Below, piece by piece: positions 58,205-64,000 of a DNA stretch of 64,000 nucleotides. Each line of letters starts with the position of its first letter. Position 1 is the stretch's first letter. The stretch spans positions 62,001 to 126,000 of the forward strand of contig CAZYTX010000003.1 of NCBI GenBank assembly GCA_964650485.1, written 5' to 3'. The notes beneath the pieces are model-generated. The model worked only from the letters and a program-made list of their open reading frames with translations, had not been told where the DNA came from and made no database searches. This DNA is from CAZYTX01 sp964650485. GTDB lineage: Bacteria > RBG-13-61-14 > DATKZS01. The position numbers were made by a program, and so were the translations under genes.

Positions 58205-59383
58205 TTGCATGCAGAAAGGCGCCGCATTTTGAAATTCTTCACAAAGGACACGGATATAGCAGGTCTTCCATGCGATTACGGACCTGCGAGGCCGGACCAT
58301 TTCAGGGTTGACAGAATCATCCTCGCCAAGGGGAGCGACTCTTGTTTTGAAAGGCGGCGCTTCATCGCCGGGATCTGCGAGCTCTACCCTGAAGCCGAAA
58401 TAATCGAGAGTCTCCATGTGCCCCATAACCGAATTGACCTCGATGAGAAAGACCCTGCCAGGAGGGCTGAAAAAGGCAAAGCAACCCTGGTGTTCGGCGA
58501 GCACAAGAGCGCGGTGCGCCGGAGTGATGAACAAGGCATTGCCTGCCCTACCTACTGGCACTTCTCGCCCTGGGGCTTCTGCTTTTACGGGTGCAAGTAT
58601 TGCTACCTCTCGGGGACAAGGACCGTGTGGCATTCTCCAACAGTGAAGATCTTCCTCAACCTGGAGGAGATACTAAGCCAGGTTGACATGGCCGCTTGGC
58701 GGGAGAGCAGGCCGGTGGCCTTCTACCTTGGCAAGCTCCAGGACGGACTGGCCCTTGACGCCTTGACCGGGTACTCCGAGGTCATGGTCCCTTTCTTCGC
58801 CCGGCATGAATTCGCGAGAATGACGCTCCTCACAAAAAGCGACCGGGTTGAGAGGCTCCTTCCTCTGGACCACCGCAGTCACACCATCCTCTCCTGGAGC
58901 GTGAACCCGCCGGAGATAGCCTCGCGCTTCGAGGAGAGGGCGCCCCCGGTCAGGGACCGGCTCAGGGCAATGAAGAGCTGCGCGGACGCGGGCTACCCGG
59001 TGCGGGCGGTGATGATGCCGCTCATACCTGTCCCGGGCTGGCAGGACTATTACGCCGAGTTCACGCGGCGCCTGCTTCAAGAGGCGCCCCTGCAAAGGCT
59101 CACCATGGGCGGCATATGCATTTACAGGAACGCCAGGAGGATGATGGAGGAGAAGCTGGGAAAGGCAAACGCCGTCTCCAAGGCGATTGATGAAAAAGAG
59201 GGACTGGGGGACGGCCGGGCAAGGTATTCTCCGGAGCCCCGGCTCGATATGTACTCGCGCATCATCGAGGCGGCTCGCGAGACCAGGCCGGAGACCGAGG
59301 TGGCCCTTTGCCTGGAGGAAGCCTTGATGTGGGACAAGGCCGGGATCGCCCCTGCCCGGGGCCGGTGCAACTGCGTGTTGTGA
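58205..59383 (+). CDS. Spore photoproduct lyase-like radical SAM protein
   Basis: A 392-residue radical SAM enzyme with CX3CX2C: C126-FYG-C130-KY-C133 in SPWGFCFYGCKYCYLSGTRT, and a GKLQDGLALDALTGY-type pattern seen in SPL-like proteins. True spore photoproduct lyase repairs UV thymine dimers in spores; this organism shows no sporulation genes, so the substrate here is unknown. TTG 58205 or TTG 58229 starts it. DUF523 follows, one base after the stop. Confidence 0.8.
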   Translation: MHAERRRILKFFTKDTDIAGLPCDYGPARPDHFRVDRIILAKGSDSCFERRRFIAGICELYPEAEIIESLHVPHNRIDLDEKDPARRAEKGKATLVFGEHKSAVRRSDEQGIACPTYWHFSPWGFCFYGCKYCYLSGTRTVWHSPTVKIFLNLEEILSQVDMAAWRESRPVAFYLGKLQDGLALDALTGYSEVMVPFFARHEFARMTLLTKSDRVERLLPLDHRSHTILSWSVNPPEIASRFEERAPPVRDRLRAMKSCADAGYPVRAVMMPLIPVPGWQDYYAEFTRRLLQEAPLQRLTMGGICIYRNARRMMEEKLGKANAVSKAIDEKEGLGDGRARYSPEPRLDMYSRIIEAARETRPETEVALCLEEALMWDKAGIAPARGRCNCVL

Positions 59384-59384
59384 C

Positions 59385-59834
59385 ATGGATCAACAGAACC
59401 TATTCGATGATTTCGATTGCAGGGCATACAAGGCCCCGGTCCTTATCAGCGCCTGCTTGCTGGGCATCCCATGCAGGTGGCACGGCCGGAGGGCGAAGAA
59501 AAGGGATGAGCTAATCGAGCGTCTTAAAAAGAGATACATCCTGGTCCCGGTCTGCCCGGAGCAGCTCGGGGGAATGCCCACGCCCCGGACAGGGGAGTAC
59601 CTCATGGGCACCGGGGCACAGGTGCTTGACCAGGGGCTCAGGACCATCGTGCCGGAGACCGGTGAGGACACCACCGACTATCACGTAAACGGCGCCAGAT
59701 ATACACTGGAGCTGGCCCGGGTAGTGGGAGCCGGGCGGGCCTACCTGAAAAGCGGGAGCCCCTCATGCGACCGTGAGGGTGTAGCCGGAGAGGTGCTGAG
59801 ACGAGCCGGCATCAAGGTGGTCAAGGTGGGATAG
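59385..59834 (+). CDS. DUF523 family protein
   Basis: A 149-residue protein of DUF523: ACLLGIPCRWHGRRAKKRD, PVCPEQLGGMPTPR, and YLKSGSPSCDREGV with conserved Cys in each. The family is widespread and thought to bind an iron-sulfur cluster or metal. ATG 59385 is one base after the SPL-like stop, so the two are coupled. In other genomes DUF523 also lies beside SPL-like or DUF1722 proteins. Confidence 0.88.
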   Translation: MDQQNLFDDFDCRAYKAPVLISACLLGIPCRWHGRRAKKRDELIERLKKRYILVPVCPEQLGGMPTPRTGEYLMGTGAQVLDQGLRTIVPETGEDTTDYHVNGARYTLELARVVGAGRAYLKSGSPSCDREGVAGEVLRRAGIKVVKVG

Positions 59835-59871
59835 GTTCCGGGGACCGGGCTTTCCGAATAATGGCGCTTCT

Positions 59872-60888
59872 TTATCTCTCCGTGAGCATGTGCTCGACCT
59901 TCATGCGCACGTCTTCCGGGTCCTTGGTGGAGAAGTACCAGTCAATGGTCTTGTGCAGGCCGTCCATGAACTTGACCTCGGGCGCCCATCCTAAAAGCTT
60001 CTTTGCAAGCGAGTTGTCCGCGACCCTGTTCACGGGCCCGGTGGGCATGTGGGTGAGCAGCTTGATCTCGGCTTTGTGGCCTGTGTAGCGCATCACCTCT
60101 TCCACCGCGTCGAGCACCTTTATCCGCTCCATGGTGCCCAGGTTGACCGCGGCGCCGTCGTCAATCTTCTCGGCCGCGAGGATGGTGCCCTCCACTATGT
60201 CGGAGATATAGGTCCAGTTCCTGATCTGCTGGCCGTCGCCCCACACCTCGAACGGGTCCTGTTTGATGAGGGCCTTGGCGATCATGGCTATGACCGCGTG
60301 GTCCTCCTTTCCCCGCGGCCCGAACACCGTGAAGTAGCGGCATGAGGCGGCCTTCATCCCATACTCATCAGCATAGGCTTTCAGGGTGAGCTCGTTCATG
60401 AGCTTGGCCCATCCGTACATGTTGTCAGCATCATAGGGGGGCTTGACCTGGTCCTCGGTCAGGTAGATTTCCTTTTCAACCTCTCTCTGCAAGTAGTTCG
60501 GATAGACACACCCCGAGGATGCATAGACCACTTTGTCCACCTTGGCCAGGTGAGCCTCCCGGAAAACAGTGCCGCCGAGCATGAGGTTGGTCGCGCACGC
60601 GGCCTGGTGGAGGTCCACGTACCCCCGCCCGCCGTGGTCCGCAGCCAGGTGGAAGACCACGTCCATGCCCTGCACGGCCTGCCTTGCAACCCCGGGCTCT
60701 CTCAGGTCCGCGTCCACGAGCTCGACCCGGTCGGAGTCAATATGCTGACTGATATTCTGGCGCCTGCCGCTGCTCATGTCGTCCACCATCCTGACCAAGG
60801 CGCCGCGCTTCACCAGGGCGTCCACCAGGTGCGAGCCGATGAATGAGGCTCCTCCCGTAACCAAGACCTTTAGTTTTTCCCAATCCAT
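59872..60888 (-). CDS. NAD-dependent nucleotide-sugar epimerase
   Basis: A 338-residue extended SDR. Rossmann motif KVLVTGGASFIGSHLVDALV, the Lys/Tyr pair in NMYGWAKLMNELTLKAYADE (YxxxK), SRYFTVFGPRGKEDHAVIAM and an NWTYISDIVEGTILAAEKID motif. ATG 60888 follows AAGGAGA. Best guess UDP-glucose 4-epimerase or GDP-type epimerase, from a polysaccharide cluster. It follows the nucleotide-sugar dehydrogenase gene, separated by 30 bases. Confidence 0.9.
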   Translation of the reverse strand: MDWEKLKVLVTGGASFIGSHLVDALVKRGALVRMVDDMSSGRRQNISQHIDSDRVELVDADLREPGVARQAVQGMDVVFHLAADHGGRGYVDLHQAACATNLMLGGTVFREAHLAKVDKVVYASSGCVYPNYLQREVEKEIYLTEDQVKPPYDADNMYGWAKLMNELTLKAYADEYGMKAASCRYFTVFGPRGKEDHAVIAMIAKALIKQDPFEVWGDGQQIRNWTYISDIVEGTILAAEKIDDGAAVNLGTMERIKVLDAVEEVMRYTGHKAEIKLLTHMPTGPVNRVADNSLAKKLLGWAPEVKFMDGLHKTIDWYFSTKDPEDVRMKVEHMLTER

Positions 60889-60917
60889 TTTTTTCTCCTT
60901 GTTCCTGCCGGTGTGGA

Positions 60918-62291
60918 TCACTCAACCATGCAACCGGTCTTACAGGGCCCCGTACCCAGGGTCACATAGTCCGCAACCTCCGCGTACCTGGCAGCCTCAA
61001 GAATACGCCAGCAGTCAATGATCACCGGCCGGGAGGGAGCGGTCTCCAGCCACGCCGGCTCGATGTCTTTGAACTCCCGCCACGGTGTAGTAATAACGAT
61101 AAGGTCGGCTCCCCGGACGCACTCCTCCGTTGAAGCGGCGAAGGTCGCGGAGTTTTCCATCTCCTTGCTGGCGTTCTCCATGGCCGCGGGATCATACACG
61201 GTTACTTTAAAACCTTTTTCGGCGAGCAAGGTCACAAGCCCCACTGCCTGTGAGTCCTCTGCCGCGTTGGTGTCGGGCTTGTAGGCGAGCCCCAGGACCG
61301 CCACCCTGTTTCTGTTGCCGAGCCTTTGTTTGATGATCCGGGCCAGCTCGTTCACCTGCTGCCTGTTGATGGCGTCAGTGGTTTGCGCCAGTGCGGAGGA
61401 CGCCCCTATCTTTTCGGCGAAACATGAGAAGGCCTTGTTATCTCTGGGGAAGCAGGGGCCACCGTAGCCTATGCTTCCTTTGAGATACTTGCCGCCGATG
61501 CGGCTGTCAAGCCCCAGTGCGCCGGTGACCACGTCCACGTCGGCGCCGGGCGTCCTTTCGCAAATACGGGCCAGCATGTTGGCGAAGGTGATTTTCATGG
61601 TGACGTAGGAGTTAAGCGATATCTTGGTGAGCTCGGCGTTTATGAGGTTCATCCTGGCGACCGGAGGGTCGTTCTCGCACACGCGCTTGTAAAAGCTTTC
61701 AAGGAGCTTTCCCGAGCGGGGGTCGGACTCCCCTATGAGTATGAAGTCGGGGTTTAGAAAATCTCGGATGACGCTGCCCAGGGCGATGAACTCCGGGCTG
61801 TAGCACAGCCCGAACCCTTGTCCGCATTCCTCTCCACTGTGACGCTCGAGCGCCGTCTTTACTTCTCCCCCGGTGGCCCCCGGCAGCACCGTGCTGGTCA
61901 GCACCACCAGGTGGAAACCCGCTTTATGCTTAATAGCATTTCCGACCTTTTCGCAGGCCCGGAGCACGCGCTCGACGGAGAAGGCGCCTTGCTGGTCGCT
62001 TGGAGTCGGCACGACGATGAAGGTGGCGTCCGTTTCCCGGACCGCGGCCTCGATGTCATCGGTGGCGCGCAGCTTGTCCAAACAGGAAGACAGGAGTTCC
62101 TCCAAGCCTGGTTCGTATACGGGAGCCCTGCCTTCATTGATCAGCCTTACCGTGTCCGGGTTCGTGTCCACGCCCGCGACCGGGAAGCCTTTACTGGCGA
62201 TCGCCGCTGCAAAGGGCGCACCCAGCTTGCCCAGGCCGACCATGGAGACGGACTCTATTTTAGAAGGGCGCTTATCACCTTCTGAAGTCAT
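60918..62291 (-). CDS. Nucleotide-sugar dehydrogenase (UDP-glucose/GDP-mannose DH family)
   Basis: A 457-residue NAD-dependent 6-dehydrogenase. Rossmann start SMVGLGKLGAPFAAAIASKG, EPGLEELL, VVPTPSDQQGAFSVERVL, and the catalytic Cys in GYGGPCFPRDNKAFSCFAEK. The Lys/Asn region GKLLESFYKRVCEN precedes it. It oxidises a UDP- or GDP-sugar to a uronic acid for surface polysaccharide. Its start overlaps the preceding gene's stop by 4 bases (ATGA). Confidence 0.92.
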   Translation of the reverse strand: MTSEGDKRPSKIESVSMVGLGKLGAPFAAAIASKGFPVAGVDTNPDTVRLINEGRAPVYEPGLEELLSSCLDKLRATDDIEAAVRETDATFIVVPTPSDQQGAFSVERVLRACEKVGNAIKHKAGFHLVVLTSTVLPGATGGEVKTALERHSGEECGQGFGLCYSPEFIALGSVIRDFLNPDFILIGESDPRSGKLLESFYKRVCENDPPVARMNLINAELTKISLNSYVTMKITFANMLARICERTPGADVDVVTGALGLDSRIGGKYLKGSIGYGGPCFPRDNKAFSCFAEKIGASSALAQTTDAINRQQVNELARIIKQRLGNRNRVAVLGLAYKPDTNAAEDSQAVGLVTLLAEKGFKVTVYDPAAMENASKEMENSATFAASTEECVRGADLIVITTPWREFKDIEPAWLETAPSRPVIIDCWRILEAARYAEVADYVTLGTGPCKTGCMVE

Positions 62292-63220
62292 GGTTTGTTG
62301 TTTCCCCGCGCATTTTGACTGGCTGCAAGCCCGAGTTTCTTCCTGAGCGGCGCTGAAAGCATGGCTATAACTCTAGCAAACCCTTCCAGCCGGCTCAATC
62401 CGGGGAGATAAGCGGGGAACCTCCTGATACGCCGTATCAGTCGAGGGAGGCTCATGTCCCGCTTCACACCGGACTTGTACATTTTATGGGTGGCGTCGTT
62501 CAAATCAAAGGCGTGAGCCCTTCCCCCGGCCAGCTCCAGGTTGCGTTTGGCCTCCGGGCCCTCCCAGACGGCCCTTTTATCCGCACCCGCATGTCCGTAG
62601 CCGTGGTTCTGGTGCACCGCGGTGATGCAACCGGTGGCGTCTATGACGGGCGCGCCCGATCTGTAAGCCTCGTATATGAGCCAGTTGTCCCAGGTGGTCC
62701 TGCCGATTGCAAAAGGCGGTATGGTGCTCCAGAAACTCCTTGGGAATACGAAGTAATCTATGGCCACCTCGCCGTGGAGCTTTCCGCGTCTCGACACCAA
62801 TTGGCGGAGCCGGCTTTCCGCGCCGGGCTGTCCCAGGTCCCACGGCTCTTCAATGTCAAGGTCCCACCGACGGCCCACCATGAGAAAGCTTTTCATCTTT
62901 TGGGCGGCAATTTGTACCGCGGGGATGAAGTCATCCAGAAGCATTATGTCGGCATTCACATAGCAAAGGAGGTCGTTTTTTGCAAGCTCCTCAGCCCTGG
63001 CGAAAACGTCGTTCACGAGCGGCGTGCCAAGCTCATTGCGCGCAACCTCGGGGACGTGAATTACGCCGAACTCCTCTTCCGCCTCCGCTGTCCCCTGGTC
63101 ATCGCCGAAAAGGATTATCTCGCAGGCCGGTCGAAGCGCTTTCCAGCTTTGGATGGCGTTTCGCTGGATCACGTCAATGTGGCCGCGGAAGCTTTTGGGA
63201 ACCGAAAATATTGTAATCAT
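62288..63220 (-). CDS. Glycosyltransferase-like protein (GT-A nucleotide-diphospho-sugar transferase)
   Basis: A 310-residue protein. It starts MITIFSVPKSFRGHIDVIQR with IILFGDDQGTAEAEEEFGVI, then NDLLCYVNADIMLLDDFIPA, a DxD-like position in an otherwise nucleotide-sugar-transferase pattern, and VIDATGCITAVHQNHGYGHA with a conserved His. C-terminal 60 residues are basic. The exact sugar is unknown. Coupled to the sugar dehydrogenase. Confidence 0.75.
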   Translation of the reverse strand: MITIFSVPKSFRGHIDVIQRNAIQSWKALRPACEIILFGDDQGTAEAEEEFGVIHVPEVARNELGTPLVNDVFARAEELAKNDLLCYVNADIMLLDDFIPAVQIAAQKMKSFLMVGRRWDLDIEEPWDLGQPGAESRLRQLVSRRGKLHGEVAIDYFVFPRSFWSTIPPFAIGRTTWDNWLIYEAYRSGAPVIDATGCITAVHQNHGYGHAGADKRAVWEGPEAKRNLELAGGRAHAFDLNDATHKMYKSGVKRDMSLPRLIRRIRRFPAYLPGLSRLEGFARVIAMLSAPLRKKLGLAASQNARGNNKP

Positions 63221-63247
63221 TTAACGTCCCGGTCCTCGTCACCGGAC

Positions 63248-64000
63248 CTATTCCAGGTCTTTCCAGGCAATATTTTTGGAATTCGCCACGTAGCCAATCT
63301 TTCGCATATAATAGTCTTCGAAAACTCTTTGAACGACCTCACGCTCACACCACGGGCTGGGACTGGGACTAGTACAATCACTAAGTAGTACTATAACATA
63401 GTTATTCCTCCTGACTCCAAGCACTCCAGTAGGCCGGTGCAGGATACACTGATTGGTAGCTCCTCCCACGTAGAGCAAAAGTTTGATCTTTCTCTTCCAG
63501 AGAACGAAGCGGAACTCGTCCGATGATTCGAGAACAAATTCATCATCTTCCGGCCGCAGGAAATGCACAATGTCTCTTTCATGTCTAGGATGATCCATAT
63601 AGTGTTTTCTTTTTGCTTCGCGCCTCATTTCTCTCACATTTTTCGAAAACGAAGCCGGGGGCCAATTATATATCCTGGTGCGTAAAACCTCGCTCTTTTT
63701 CGCGGGGAAAAGCGTATCCAGGATTTCGTACCTGTTCCTTGCAGGCTTCAGTAATTCGTTTACTTTCATGCGTAACCTGTGATACTGCTGATACTTGTCT
63801 ACAACGGGATGATTGGGCGCGTGGATGACTGTAACTCCGTGCTTTCGGCACTTTTTCAGCAGTGCAGCGATATTCTTGTAATGGCCGCTGGGCTCGGCTA
63901 TCGGGTGGCTCTCGTACTCCCAGCAGTCCACCAATACCAGGGCGACCTCATCACTCCTGGCCTCGATTACTCCGCGGCCGTACTTCAGGGTTTTCTTTAT
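63248..64000 (-). CDS. Isochorismatase-like cysteine hydrolase, partial at the right edge
   Basis: The frame is open up to base 64000, so the gene starts beyond the window; at least 250 residues are present. The Asp of the triad lies in DEVALVLVDCWEYE, and the Cys is in LLLYVGGATNQCILHRPTG. The middle has a long insertion (FPAKKSEVLRTRIYNW, DEFVLESSDEFRFVLWKRK), unusual for the family. It may act on a sugar-linked or other amide. It is the most upstream visible gene of the polysaccharide cluster. Confidence 0.75.
   Translation of the reverse strand: MKKTLKYGRGVIEARSDEVALVLVDCWEYESHPIAEPSGHYKNIAALLKKCRKHGVTVIHAPNHPVVDKYQQYHRLRMKVNELLKPARNRYEILDTLFPAKKSEVLRTRIYNWPPASFSKNVREMRREAKRKHYMDHPRHERDIVHFLRPEDDEFVLESSDEFRFVLWKRKIKLLLYVGGATNQCILHRPTGVLGVRRNNYVIVLLSDCTSPSPSPWCEREVVQRVFEDYYMRKIGYVANSKNIAWKDLE

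Noticed and set aside
1..64000. tRNA, rRNA or riboswitch genes
   Set aside because: I looked for T-loop and cloverleaf patterns and known aptamer cores in the gaps and saw none that I could support.

Overview
The window looks like chromosome from a Gram-negative, probably anaerobic, GC-rich bacterium of a poorly sampled lineage. Two lipopolysaccharide-type heptosyltransferases, two outer-membrane barrel proteins, a large lipoprotein and Tat-type sulfatases indicate an outer membrane. A corrinoid/iron-sulfur HgcAB-like fusion, a CooT-type nickel protein, an archaeal-type (class V) fructose-bisphosphatase and two radical SAM proteins fit anaerobic metabolism. Arg AGG and Ile ATA codons are frequent despite the high GC. 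I cannot name the phylum from sequence alone; the gene mix recalls uncultured deltaproteobacterial, Hydrogenedentes or Abyssubacteria-like genomes. No rRNA, tRNA, insertion sequence or CRISPR array was seen.

Layout. 1-2 kb: the end of a PNPase-like gene, then a SAM methyltransferase directly followed by an HgcA-HgcB-like fusion. 2.0-3.2 kb: an AT-richer insert with a frameshifted YgiT-type zinc-finger antitoxin and a probable PD-(D/E)xK nuclease. 3.3-6.4 kb: proA-nadD-rsfS facing rplU-rpmA, a rearranged form of a conserved cluster. 6.6-11.1 kb: cooT-like gene, heptosyltransferase pair with a DUF4254 protein, an exported unknown and plsY. 11.3-16.4 kb: two sulfatases, a membrane protein and a GH43-like secreted protein, probably for glycan scavenging. 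16.5-22.4 kb: leuD, leuB, a methyltransferase, a radical SAM protein and two outer-membrane proteins. 22.5-26.9 kb: a cofactor and amino-acid operon read leftward (nadC, birA, coaX, ltaE and a frameshifted PEP mutase/isocitrate lyase family gene). 27-33.6 kb: galT, a DUF2281/PIN toxin-antitoxin pair, a Kef-type antiporter, hemL and a 500-residue unknown. 33.7-39.8 kb: a giant lipoprotein protease with calcium-binding repeats and a predicted seven-bladed propeller. 39.9-47.6 kb: a PLP enzyme, class V FBPase, a UbiA/acyltransferase pair, a GH63-like enzyme, a decayed epimerase and a GH105. 47.7-58.1 kb: a crotonase, an alpha/beta hydrolase, ilvC, an SDR, a MopE-like protein, and leuS-ribF-flippase-epimerase. 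58.2-64 kb: an SPL-like radical SAM protein with a DUF523 protein, then a surface-polysaccharide cluster running off the right edge.

The most notable system is the methyltransferase plus HgcAB-like fusion at 258-1976. It has the cap-helix Cys of mercury-methylating HgcA and two 4Fe-4S motifs, but the rest of the HgcA signature is altered, so its methyl acceptor is unknown. The second is the 2026-residue protease. Several lesions (an in-frame stop in the PNPase tail, two one-base frameshifts in G runs, a deleted epimerase, a missing start codon) are either real decay or assembly errors and should be checked against reads.
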